From Opitutia bacterium ISCC 52 (GTDB lineage Bacteria > Verrucomicrobiota > Verrucomicrobiia > Opitutales > UBA2995): 64,000 bases of DNA. Positions 16,247 through 24,694 of the stretch are shown here, one piece after another. The stretch is from assembly GCA_014529675.2 (NCBI GenBank), contig CP076040.1, positions 1,550,001 to 1,614,000 on the forward strand, written 5' to 3'. The notes under the pieces are model-generated. The model was not told where the DNA came from. It did not search any database and saw nothing but the letters and a program-made list of their open reading frames with translations. Every line of letters starts with the position of its first letter. Within the stretch, counting starts at the first letter, position 1. The translations under genes were made by a program, and so were the position numbers.

Positions 16247-17743
16247 ATGGAAGCAATTCAAACAGCGTCGGCTTATATCTTTAGCGTCCAAGGAATGATG
16301 CTCGTGGTGATCGGCACCATACTGGGAATTACCATGGGAGCCATCCCCGGGCTGACTGGTGCTATGCTCATCGCACTGACGTTGCCGTTGACCTTCAATA
16401 TGGATCCCATCAATGCCTTCATCCTGCTCATCAGCATGTATGTCGGTGCCATCAGTGGTGGATTGATTACAGCTACCTTGTTGCGTATGCCTGGGACACC
16501 TGCGTCGATCATGACGACGATGGATGGCTATCCCATGGCTCAAGCGGGCAGGCCTGGCAGAGCACTCGGATTGGGAATTACCGCATCATTCGTAGGAGGT
16601 TGTATTTCCTGGTTGTTCCTTATTACTCTATCCAAGCCAATTGCTCTCTATTCTACTAAGCTGGGGCCTTTTGATTTCTTCGCGTTAGTATTATTGGCTC
16701 TGGTGTTGATTGCATCAATAGGAGGCAAGTCAATGAGTCGGGCCTTTCTTTCAGCTTCACTGGGCGTTTTGGCATCACTGCCGGGTATCGATAAGGCAAC
16801 GGGAAATCTGCGCATGACCTTTGGTTTCGAAGAGCTGAATGGGGGGCTTAAGTTATTACCCGTGCTCATCGGAATGTTCGCCATTAGTCAGGTCATTTCT
16901 GATCTCACCAGGATGGAAGAAAAGATCACCATCATCCCATTAAAGCTTGCTCGTGAGATGTTGTTCAGTTTGAAAGACTGGAAGGATCAGGCAATCAACC
17001 TGATCCGTTCTTCTTTCATCGGAACGTGGGTGGGAATTCTTCCTGGCATTGGCGCCAATATCGGATCGGTATCTGCCTACAGTGCGGCAAGGTCCTTAGC
17101 GAAGCCTGAAGAACAAGCCAAATTTGGGGAAGGTTCCGAGACGGCCATAGTGGCATCTGAATCCGCCAATAACGCAACCATTGGTGGCGCCTTGATCCCA
17201 TTGGTGTCATTAGGGATTCCCGGCAGTGTGGTCGATGCGATCCTACTCGGCGGATTGCTTATTCATGGACTTCAACCGGGACCATTACTGTTTCAACAGA
17301 ATCCAGAGATGGTCTATACCATCATGGGTTCGATGTTCGTATCCAACGTCTTCATGTTTCTGTTCATGCTAGTGGCGGTAAAGCATATCGCGAAGTTGGC
17401 TTCCTTGCCGCGGAGCTTGTTGATGCCGGTGATCTTGGTTTTCTGTATCATTGGATCGTTTGCTCTGTCTACGCGTATGTTTGATGTGTGGACCATGATA
17501 TTCTTTGGGTTACTCGGATTTGCTTTCGAGCGGATGAAAATCCCTCTGGCACCTTTTGTGATTGGATTTATTTTAGCCCCTATTGCAGAAGAGAATTTGC
17601 AAGCCGGCCTCATGGCTTCGAGTGGTAGTTTTCTGCCGTTGATTCAACGCCCTGTATCTTTGATTTTTGTGGTAACCTCGTTGCTGTTACTCACAGTCCC
17701 ATTGTATAAGAGATTTAAATACGGCCCAACAAAAAGCCCATGA
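16247..17743 (+). CDS. TctA-type large membrane subunit of a TTT transporter
   Basis: This 498-residue protein has about 11-12 hydrophobic segments and the TctA signature start 'MLVVIGTILGITMGAIPGLTGAMLIALTLPLTF' (in two adjoining blocks), then 'GGLITATLLRMPGTPASIMTTMDGYPMAQAG', where the PGTPAS-type loop is a hallmark. It should form the ion-coupled channel that accepts substrate from the fused TctC-TctB protein. Length is normal for TctA (about 500). Its TGA (17741-17743) overlaps the ATG of the dehydratase at 17740, so transport and first catabolic step are translationally coupled. A palindromic element separates it from its partner gene. Confidence 0.93.
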   Translation: MEAIQTASAYIFSVQGMMLVVIGTILGITMGAIPGLTGAMLIALTLPLTFNMDPINAFILLISMYVGAISGGLITATLLRMPGTPASIMTTMDGYPMAQAGRPGRALGLGITASFVGGCISWLFLITLSKPIALYSTKLGPFDFFALVLLALVLIASIGGKSMSRAFLSASLGVLASLPGIDKATGNLRMTFGFEELNGGLKLLPVLIGMFAISQVISDLTRMEEKITIIPLKLAREMLFSLKDWKDQAINLIRSSFIGTWVGILPGIGANIGSVSAYSAARSLAKPEEQAKFGEGSETAIVASESANNATIGGALIPLVSLGIPGSVVDAILLGGLLIHGLQPGPLLFQQNPEMVYTIMGSMFVSNVFMFLFMLVAVKHIAKLASLPRSLLMPVILVFCIIGSFALSTRMFDVWTMIFFGLLGFAFERMKIPLAPFVIGFILAPIAEENLQAGLMASSGSFLPLIQRPVSLIFVVTSLLLLTVPLYKRFKYGPTKSP

Positions 17744-18972
17744 CCCACACCATTTTCAAAATCACAACTGATGTGAAAGAGTTCCCGCTCAAAGAAGGGG
17801 ACGGAACCGACTCCATTCACACGGATCCTGTCTATTCTTACATCGTAACTTACTTGCATACGGATACCTCTATCTGTGGAACCGGTATTGTATTCACGCT
17901 TGGTGCTGGAAATCAGGAGATTCGTTCTCTGATTGAGGGCCTGGTTCAACCTTTGGTCGGTTGCGAGGTAGAGGAACTGATGTCTCGGTTTGGGAAGCAG
18001 GTTAAGCAGTTGGCTGAGCATCCTAGATATCGTTGGTTGGGCCCACATAAGGGTATAATTCACCTGGCATTGGCCAGCATCACCAACGCCTGTTATGATC
18101 TCTGGGCAAAGGCTAGGGGAGTGCCTTTATGGAAACTACTGATTGATCTGACTCCTGAGCAAATCGTTGATACTTTGGATCTGAGCTACCTTGAGGATGA
18201 GCTGACGAGAGAAGACGCGATTCAATTGTTGAAGGAAAATCAAGCTGGTAGTGAAGAACGTGCCGGAATCATTGAGAAAGGCTACCCGGGTTATGATACT
18301 TCAATTGGTTGGTTCAATTACTCGGATGAGCAGGTAAAAGAAAACGTTAAGAAGGCTGTCGCGGCTGGATTCGATTCCATGAAGTTAAAGGTCGGATCTC
18401 CTGAGACGGAACGAGATGTTCGTCGGGCTTACATGGTGCGAGAAGCTGCCGGTGACGACGCACGAGTGATGTTGGACGTGAATCAGAGCTGGTCCCTGCC
18501 AAAGGCCATTTCAACCTCCAAAGCTTTGGCTGACATGTCACCGTTTTGGATAGAAGAGCCGACTCAACCCGATGATGTGATTGGCCATCAAGCCTTGGCC
18601 AAGGAGATAGCTCCGATTGATATCGCTCTAGGCGAGCACGTTTCGAACCGGGTGATGTTTAAGAATTTCATGCAGGCCAAAGCGGTAAAGTATGTGCAAG
18701 TGGATTGCACTCGCGTAGGGGGTATCAGTGAATACATTACAGTGAGTTTATTGGCACGCAAATTTGGACTGACCGTCGTGCCACACGTGGGTGATATGGG
18801 ACAGATCCACCAACATCTTGTTTTGTTTAATCATATTACGCTTGGGCAGGATGCCTTATTCCTGGAACATATCCCGCATTTACGAGACTACTTTTTGCAT
18901 CCGGCTATCGTTGAAGTTGGCATTTACAAAACGCCTCAGGAACCCGGAGCGAGTTCTGATTTTGTTAGCTGA
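17740..18972 (+). CDS. Enolase-superfamily sugar-acid dehydratase, L-fuconate dehydratase-like
   Basis: The enzyme would dehydrate L-fuconate, or a related six-carbon acid sugar, to a 2-keto-3-deoxy acid. The 410-residue sequence keeps the mandelate-racemase-type catalytic set: K215-L-K217 in 'MKLKVG', metal ligands D246 ('LDVNQ'), E272 ('WIEEPT') and E299 ('LGEH'), base H349 ('VVPHVG') and E376 ('LEHIPHL'). The stretch 'EEPTQPDDVIGHQALAKE' plus 'GEHVSNRVMFKNFMQA' closely resembles known fuconate dehydratases. It differs in 'HVGDMGQIHQH', where the usual enzymes have a Gly-rich 'HAGGVGL' loop, so the substrate could be another acid such as rhamnonate or a uronate-derived product. The ATGA overlap with tctA indicates coupling to uptake. 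Confidence 0.82.
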   Translation: MTHTIFKITTDVKEFPLKEGDGTDSIHTDPVYSYIVTYLHTDTSICGTGIVFTLGAGNQEIRSLIEGLVQPLVGCEVEELMSRFGKQVKQLAEHPRYRWLGPHKGIIHLALASITNACYDLWAKARGVPLWKLLIDLTPEQIVDTLDLSYLEDELTREDAIQLLKENQAGSEERAGIIEKGYPGYDTSIGWFNYSDEQVKENVKKAVAAGFDSMKLKVGSPETERDVRRAYMVREAAGDDARVMLDVNQSWSLPKAISTSKALADMSPFWIEEPTQPDDVIGHQALAKEIAPIDIALGEHVSNRVMFKNFMQAKAVKYVQVDCTRVGGISEYITVSLLARKFGLTVVPHVGDMGQIHQHLVLFNHITLGQDALFLEHIPHLRDYFLHPAIVEVGIYKTPQEPGASSDFVS

Positions 18973-19002
18973 ATCAATCATTTAATAATCAATCCAATCA
19001 TC

Positions 19003-19947
19003 ATGATCTTAAATAAAGTTACCCGTTCAATCATCTGTGTTGTTTATATTCTTGCAGCCGCAGGGTCGGTTTCGGCCATGCCATTTTCCTTGGAAAGGGA
19101 AGCGATGATCAAATTCACGCCTCATTGGGAGGGAGAACGTTTCCCGAATGGGCGTCCAAAGGTATCCGATAGTATTCTTGAGCGTATGAAGCTTGTGGAT
19201 ATCGAAGCTGCCTGGGTGGTTTTGAGAAATGAAGGCTACGAATATCAATTTGAGGAAGGCTGGGAGCATGTTCACCCTGGTGAGATACTCTGTGGTCGAG
19301 CGATGACAGCGATGTACATGCCTCTGCGAAAAGACGTCAATGAAGTGGTAGACGCGCAAGCTGAGGTGGACGGTCATTCCGGAGGCCAGGTTACCTGGCC
19401 CATCGACATGCTACAGCAGGGTGATGTTTATGTGGCAGATGTTTACAATAATCAGAATGATGGTGGCCCTATTATTGGAGCGAGCTTGGGGACGACCATC
19501 TTTGCAAATTCAGGAAACGGAGTGCTTTTCAACGGAGTGGCTCGCGATCTGGAGCAGCTTGAGAAAATCAAGGGATTCAACGGTTTCGTGCGTGGCTGGA
19601 ATCCCAGCTTCTACTGGGCATCCATGATTACTGGTATCAATGTCCCGGTGAATGTGGGCGGCGTAACCGTCATGCCGGGCGATGTTATCTTGGGTAAGCG
19701 TTCCGGTATCATTGTTATTCCAGCGCATTTGGCCGAGAAGGTTGTGAAAACTGCGGAGCTTATCCGCCTACGCGACCAATTTGGCTTTGAGCGAATAAAG
19801 GCGGGCACCTATACCGCAGGTCAAATCGACGCTCGTTGGTCGGATGCGGTTGAAAAGGATTTTTCCGGTTGGCTCGAAAATCACATGGATCGTCTGCCGG
19901 TTCCTAAAGAACAAATTCAGGAGCTGCTTAAGGAGAGAACCTGGTAG
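19003..19947 (+). CDS. RraA-like (HMG/CHA aldolase family) protein with signal peptide
   Basis: RraA-like proteins include pyruvate-releasing aldolases and RNase E regulators. The core is visible: 'GRAMTAMYM', 'DVYVADVYNNQNDGGPIIGASLGTTIFANSG', 'GVLFNGVARDLEQL' (the Gly...Arg-Asp metal/substrate site) and 'PGDVILGKRSGIIVIP'. At 314 residues it is longer than the usual 160-230, with extra N- and C-terminal helices. The N-terminus 'SIICVVYILAAAGSVSAMPF' reads as a cleavable signal peptide, unusual for an aldolase. Following the dehydratase by 30 bases, it is a candidate to cleave or process the keto-acid product, yet the export signal would place it outside the cytoplasm. Family call is good; its role is uncertain. 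Confidence 0.8.
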   Translation: MILNKVTRSIICVVYILAAAGSVSAMPFSLEREAMIKFTPHWEGERFPNGRPKVSDSILERMKLVDIEAAWVVLRNEGYEYQFEEGWEHVHPGEILCGRAMTAMYMPLRKDVNEVVDAQAEVDGHSGGQVTWPIDMLQQGDVYVADVYNNQNDGGPIIGASLGTTIFANSGNGVLFNGVARDLEQLEKIKGFNGFVRGWNPSFYWASMITGINVPVNVGGVTVMPGDVILGKRSGIIVIPAHLAEKVVKTAELIRLRDQFGFERIKAGTYTAGQIDARWSDAVEKDFSGWLENHMDRLPVPKEQIQELLKERTW

Positions 19948-20059
19948 GTTACAGTTCGTGAGAGTTTTTGTGATCGGATTTAAACCCTTGATATCCGAAT
20001 AGGCTTCCGCATGTTTGGAAGTTGCCCCGACCACCAACAGTTAACCCAGTCTCTACTCT

Positions 20060-21628
20060 ATGGAATTCGATCTACTTGTTCGTGTGCCGGGCCGTACCCG
20101 CATTAAGCAAGCTCTGGCTACTTTTCTTCACTTGGTCTTTTTAAGCGCTTCAGTTGGTTTGTGGGGTCTGACCGAGAAGCCCAATATTATCCTTCTTATT
20201 GCTGACGACCAAGGTTGGGGCGACGTCGGCTATCATGGCAGTGAAATTTCCACGCCGAATATCGACCAGCTAGCCAAGGAAGGCCTGGAAATGAACCGTT
20301 GGTATTCCTACCCCTGGTGTGGTCCTACTCGTACCGCTCTTTTAACCGGTCACATTGCGGGTCGTCATGGATCCTTCTTTGGTGGCGCGAATCTGACTCA
20401 TGATGAGCCATTATTGAATGAAGTGCTGCAAGACGCGGGCTACATGACTATGACCGCTGGAAAGTGGCACTTGGGAAACAGGACGAAAGCGGATTTCCCT
20501 ATCAACCGCGGATTTGATCATACCTACGGTTCTCTGGGTGCTGGAATTGATTACTATACCCATGCCAGCGGAGAAGTGAGGGATTGGGCTCGTGATGGAA
20601 AAACCGTATTTGAGAATGGCTATATGACCGATCTTTTCGGCAACGAAATTTGTCGGCTGATCCGGGAACGGGATCCTTCCAAACCCTTCTTCACCTACGC
20701 GGCATTCACCGCACCCCACACGCCACTTCAGGCACCGCAGGAATATATCGATAAATACGCTCATATCGAAGATGAGAATCGCCGCATTTATTGCGCCATG
20801 GTTGAGGTTCTGGATGTGGCCATTGGCAATATTCTGAAGACGGTCGACGATGAAGGTATTCGTGATAACACTCTGGTGTTATATTTTTCAGATAATGGGG
20901 GTAATGTCCGTGCTGGGGGAGCTAACAATGGTGAATTACGGGATGGTAAAAGTTCTCTCTACGAAGGGGGAACTCGACTTCCTGCTATCTTTCGCTGGCC
21001 TGGCAAAATTCCTGCCGGAGCAAAAAGCGAACAACCTATGGTGGTCCATGATCTGTTTCCAACCTTGGTGGATGCCTTGAGTCTCAAAACAAATCTAAAT
21101 ACTCCGTTTGATGGAGAGAGTTTGTGGGATGTATTGCAGACCGGGAAAACCCGGCCACGCCAAGCGGATCTTGTGATCACTGCTCCTTATGGGTATTCTG
21201 TTCACTCAGGGGATTTTAAGCTGATTCACACGAACCTGAACAAGAGCCAAGCCGACCTCGAAGAATCGGTTGAGCTATACAAAATTTACGAAGATCCTAA
21301 CGAAAACAGCAACGTGGCCGGGGATTACCCGGAAGTGGTTAGTCAAATGATTTCACGCACGAAATACGTTACACCTTGGATCTACGAATCTAGCATGCCG
21401 ACACGCGGACGCTTTGCAGCAGGTGGTCCTGCTGGTCGTGGACGTGCAGGTCCAAATGCTGCTGGTCCTCGAGCTCAAAACGGTCAGGGAGGTCCTGGTG
21501 GTCCTAGGGGTGGCGGTCGCGGAGGTGCTGGCCCTCGTCGTGGAGGTGGAGGTGCCGATTCGGTTCCAGTGACCCGTGACAGTGACAACAACATCATCCA
21601 TCTTCACGAATCTATTTCAGGCGATTAG
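20060..21628 (+). CDS. Secreted S1 sulfatase with Arg-Gly-rich tail (copy 1)
   Basis: The maturation motif is C87-G-P-T-R91; 'PNIILLIADDQGWGDVGYHG' supplies N-terminal metal ligands and 'FSDNGGN' the later ones. A hydrophobic N-terminal segment (about residues 19-37) suggests export, with a longer n-region than usual. Residues about 449-498 are a low-complexity stretch of Gly, Arg, Ala and Pro ('PRGGGRGGAGPRRGGGG'), followed by a short conserved end 'NNIIHLHESISGD'. The next gene has the same layout. The central part, about 78 residues from 'FGNEICRLIRERD', is almost identical between the two copies. The 3' neighbour starts 58 bases later, so an operon of duplicated sulfatases is likely. Substrate is not readable; context suggests a sulfated glycan. 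Confidence 0.93.
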   Translation: MEFDLLVRVPGRTRIKQALATFLHLVFLSASVGLWGLTEKPNIILLIADDQGWGDVGYHGSEISTPNIDQLAKEGLEMNRWYSYPWCGPTRTALLTGHIAGRHGSFFGGANLTHDEPLLNEVLQDAGYMTMTAGKWHLGNRTKADFPINRGFDHTYGSLGAGIDYYTHASGEVRDWARDGKTVFENGYMTDLFGNEICRLIRERDPSKPFFTYAAFTAPHTPLQAPQEYIDKYAHIEDENRRIYCAMVEVLDVAIGNILKTVDDEGIRDNTLVLYFSDNGGNVRAGGANNGELRDGKSSLYEGGTRLPAIFRWPGKIPAGAKSEQPMVVHDLFPTLVDALSLKTNLNTPFDGESLWDVLQTGKTRPRQADLVITAPYGYSVHSGDFKLIHTNLNKSQADLEESVELYKIYEDPNENSNVAGDYPEVVSQMISRTKYVTPWIYESSMPTRGRFAAGGPAGRGRAGPNAAGPRAQNGQGGPGGPRGGGRGGAGPRRGGGGADSVPVTRDSDNNIIHLHESISGD

Positions 21629-21686
21629 TCTGTGATTTAAAACTCTATTAGCCTGTAATCTTCTTAATCATATACCCAGCTCGAAC

Positions 21687-23237
21687 ATGTACAATAAAAC
21701 TCTACTGCCCCTGATGGGTGGCTTATTTCTGATCGCCGTTTCGAACCTCATTGCCACAACGACAAAACCCAACGTCATTCTACTTGTTTCCGACGACCAA
21801 GGTTGGATGGATGTGGGGTATCACGGCGGCGAGATATCTACTCCTAATATAGATCAATTGACCAAGGATGGTATGGAGTTGAATCGATGGTATTCCTACC
21901 CGATTTGCTCTCCCACTCGAGTGTCTTTGCTCACCGGTCATATGTCCATGCGTCATGGTGTTTTTTCGCCGATTCCAGGTAATATGACCATTCCGCATGA
22001 TGAGCAGCTGATGAGTGATGTCTTTAAAGATGCTGGCTACATGACCATGACGGCTGGCAAGTGGCACCTCGGAATGACTCATAAACGAGATTTTCCTATC
22101 AACCGTGGGTTTGATCATACCTATGGTTCCTTGCGTGCGGGACCAGACTATTGGACCCATGGGCGAGGTGAGCAAAAGGACTGGGCGCGTGATGGTAAGA
22201 CTGTATTTGAAAGCGGATACATGACAGATCTTTTTGGAAATGAGATTTGTCGCTTGATTCGTGAGCGTGATACGTCGAAACCCTTCTTCACCTACGCAGC
22301 ATTCACTGCTCCCCATACTCCTTTGCAGGCTCCGCAGGAATACATTGATAAGTACGCTCACATTGAAGATGAATCCCGCCGTATTTACTGCGCTATGGTT
22401 GAGGTTTTGGATGTGGCCATCGGCAACATTCTCAAGACGGTCGATGACGAGGGCATCCGCGATAACACGATCGTAATGTTCTTTTCTGATAACGGAGGTG
22501 CTGCAGGTGCCGATAACGGGAATTTTCGTGGAAGAAAAGGTACTGTTTATGAAGGTGGCACGCGCTTACCGGCAGTCATTCGTTGGCCCGGCAAAATTCC
22601 GGCCGGAGTGAAAAGTGAGCAGCCTATGGTTGTGTATGATCTTTTTCCAACTCTGGTGGAAGCGATAGGATTACCCACGAATCTCAATACACCCTTCGAT
22701 GGAGAAAGCCTTTGGGATAACTTGCAAACAGGAAAAGCTCGTCCTCGTAAAACGGACATGCTCATTGGGAACTCAACAGCCTATGCGGTCCACTCTGGTG
22801 AATTCAAACTGGTTCATTCCAATATCAACAAGCATCAGACTGATGTAACTGAAACCGTGGAATTATTTAGCATCTTCGAAGATCCCTATGAAGAAACCAA
22901 CCTGGCAGATCAATATCCGGATGTAGTCAAGAAAATGATGGCGCGTTCAACACAGGTTGCTGAATGGGTCCGCGAGGCACCTCAGCGAACCAACCGACGT
23001 GGCGGCCGTGGTGGTGCCGGCGGTGCCCTTGGGGGTCGAGGTCCCGGCGGCGGTGGCCGTGGAGGTCCAAATGCTCAAGGTGGGGCTGGAGGGAATACAG
23101 ATGCTGTTGGAGGCCGTGGTGGCCCTGGTGGAGGTCGAGGTGGCCCTGGTGGAGGCCGAGGTGGGCCAACAGCCGCTCCCGCTCTGGACGCTAATGGGAA
23201 CATCATTCACATACACGAATCCGTGCCAGGGGAATGA
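21687..23237 (+). CDS. Secreted S1 sulfatase with Arg-Gly-rich tail (copy 2)
   Basis: A 516-residue paralogue of the preceding sulfatase. C74-S-P-T-R78 is the formylglycine motif; 'LLPLMGGLFLIAVSNLIATT' is the signal peptide. The catalytic domain ends near residue 430. Residues about 434-493 are made of GGRGG/PGGGRGG units, then 'DANGNIIHIHESVPGE' ends the protein, matching the terminus of copy 1 ('NNIIHLHES'). A 21-bp DNA tandem repeat at 23118-23159 encodes part of the tail. The conserved end after a variable repeat suggests the tail is functional (for example binding to anionic polysaccharide or the cell surface) and not a read-through artefact. Stop is followed 16 bases on by a convergent sulfatase. 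Confidence 0.93.
   Translation: MYNKTLLPLMGGLFLIAVSNLIATTTKPNVILLVSDDQGWMDVGYHGGEISTPNIDQLTKDGMELNRWYSYPICSPTRVSLLTGHMSMRHGVFSPIPGNMTIPHDEQLMSDVFKDAGYMTMTAGKWHLGMTHKRDFPINRGFDHTYGSLRAGPDYWTHGRGEQKDWARDGKTVFESGYMTDLFGNEICRLIRERDTSKPFFTYAAFTAPHTPLQAPQEYIDKYAHIEDESRRIYCAMVEVLDVAIGNILKTVDDEGIRDNTIVMFFSDNGGAAGADNGNFRGRKGTVYEGGTRLPAVIRWPGKIPAGVKSEQPMVVYDLFPTLVEAIGLPTNLNTPFDGESLWDNLQTGKARPRKTDMLIGNSTAYAVHSGEFKLVHSNINKHQTDVTETVELFSIFEDPYEETNLADQYPDVVKKMMARSTQVAEWVREAPQRTNRRGGRGGAGGALGGRGPGGGGRGGPNAQGGAGGNTDAVGGRGGPGGGRGGPGGGRGGPTAAPALDANGNIIHIHESVPGE
23118..23167 (+). repeat. 21-bp tandem repeat in the sulfatase tail
   Basis: Two units, GGTGGCCCTGGTGGAGGYCG plus A (23118-23138 and 23139-23159), differ by one base and are followed by a partial third (GGTGGGCC). 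They encode Gly-Gly-Pro-Gly-Gly-Gly-Arg. Length change by slippage is likely, which would vary the charge of the tail. Confidence 0.8.
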
Positions 23238-23253
23238 ATCACAATCGATACTG

Positions 23254-24687
23254 TTAGTTCTTATTGTCCAAATTCGGCTTTGGCATGGGTGCTTTTACTT
23301 TGTCGCGCCAAGCTTGCAGTTTGGCTTGAAGATTGGCGGCTAGGGGAGGGCGAGTATCAGCTTGGTTGTTTGTCTCTCCCGGGTCGGAAATAAGATCGTA
23401 TAGTTCGAGGCGACCATCTTCATGAAACTCCATGAGTTTCCACTGCCGTTGGCGAATCGAGCTTACAGGACTCGTCGTCTGGTAGTAGTGTGGGTAGTGC
23501 CAGTAGAGTGTAGTACGTCTTAGACTTGAATCAGGATTCTGCAAGGTGGGTGTTAAGCTAATGCCTTCGACGTCACGATTGTGATCGGAATCACCAGTCA
23601 ATCCTGTCATCTCTAAAATAGTAGGGTAGAGGTCGGCGGTTATTACCGCTTGTTCCGAGATCGATTGAGGCTTGGTCACGCCGGGCCAGTGAATAATGAG
23701 GGGAACTCGAACGCCGCCTTCGTAAAGAGAACCTTTTCCAGATCGAAGAGGGGCATTGGAAGTAACGGTTTGACCGTCGTAGTTATTAATGAATCCACCG
23801 TTGTCTGAGGTGAGAATCACGATGGTGTTGTCCGCTACTCCACTGTCTTCAATCGTTTGTCGAATGCGTCCGACATTGTCATCGAGTGTTTCATGCATGG
23901 CCGCATAGTGTGCGTTGTCATGATCCATGCCTGGGTGGATGGCATCTTTGTATCTCTCAGCGACCTCAGGCTTTCCCTCGATCGGTGTGTGCACGGTATA
24001 ATAGGACATATAGAGAAAAAAGGGCTCGCCCGCAGACTGTGTGATGAATTGTACAGCTTTATCAGTCAGCCGATCGGTTAGATGCTCGCCTTCACGATCT
24101 TCCGTTGCGTCTATTCCAGGAATGTAGCGCGGGTGAGCACGTTCACCTGATCCCCAGGTACCTCGATACGGAAAATAAAAGGTGGGGGGTGCTCCCCAGA
24201 AGCTGCCTCCAAAAGTAAAATCAAAGCCGTGAGTTTCCGGATAGTGGGACGCTTCGCCTAAATGCCATTTGCCTACATGGCCTGTTCGGTAACCTCCTTC
24301 ACGCAGAACTTCCGCAATGGTCACTTCTTTGTGGGGTAGATTGCCTTCAACTACAGGTGGGGTAAGAGGACGATTCTTTTGTGGCACACGGCTAGCCTCG
24401 TGCCAGATGGTCATGTTCAACTGGGCTGGAGATTTGCCAGTCATAAAAGCTGCCCGTGTAGGGGTGCAGACGGGGGCGCTGGCATAGGCCTGATTAAATT
24501 TCATGCCGTCTGAAGCTAACTGATCGATATGAGGAGTTTGATGAAGGTCGGAGCCGTAGGAACTCAATCCAGTCCAACCCATATCATCGACCATGATGAC
24601 CACGATGTTTGGTTTATCTTGGGCGTGAGTTAATACCGAACTTAGAAACAGAACGGGTATGATAAGTAGTTGGATAAAACGTCGCAT
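23254..24687 (-). CDS. Secreted S1 sulfatase
   Basis: 477 residues with a clear signal peptide ('FIQLLIIPVLFLSSVLTHAQ'), C74-T-P-T-R78 as formylglycine motif, 'PNIVVIMVDDMGWTGLSSYG' at the N-terminal metal site, 'GYRTGHVGKWHLG' and 'TSDNGG'. This is the common arylsulfatase A-like layout of marine Verrucomicrobiota and Planctomycetota. It lacks the Arg-Gly tail of the two upstream copies, ending in a basic 'KVKAPMPKPNLDNKN'. It faces the copy-2 sulfatase tail to tail, 16 bases apart, and is followed on its own strand... in reverse order it comes after the cyclase gene (7 bases), so cyclase and sulfatase probably share a transcript. Substrate unknown. Confidence 0.93.
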   Translation of the reverse strand: MRRFIQLLIIPVLFLSSVLTHAQDKPNIVVIMVDDMGWTGLSSYGSDLHQTPHIDQLASDGMKFNQAYASAPVCTPTRAAFMTGKSPAQLNMTIWHEASRVPQKNRPLTPPVVEGNLPHKEVTIAEVLREGGYRTGHVGKWHLGEASHYPETHGFDFTFGGSFWGAPPTFYFPYRGTWGSGERAHPRYIPGIDATEDREGEHLTDRLTDKAVQFITQSAGEPFFLYMSYYTVHTPIEGKPEVAERYKDAIHPGMDHDNAHYAAMHETLDDNVGRIRQTIEDSGVADNTIVILTSDNGGFINNYDGQTVTSNAPLRSGKGSLYEGGVRVPLIIHWPGVTKPQSISEQAVITADLYPTILEMTGLTGDSDHNRDVEGISLTPTLQNPDSSLRRTTLYWHYPHYYQTTSPVSSIRQRQWKLMEFHEDGRLELYDLISDPGETNNQADTRPPLAANLQAKLQAWRDKVKAPMPKPNLDNKN

Positions 24688-24694
24688 GGAAAAC

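Noticed and set aside
22947-23216. Long reverse and alternate-frame open frames rich in Thr/Ser or His/Gly over the sulfatase tail
   Set aside because: They are by-products of the GGT/GGC repeat in the plus-strand coding frame and have no recognisable protein.
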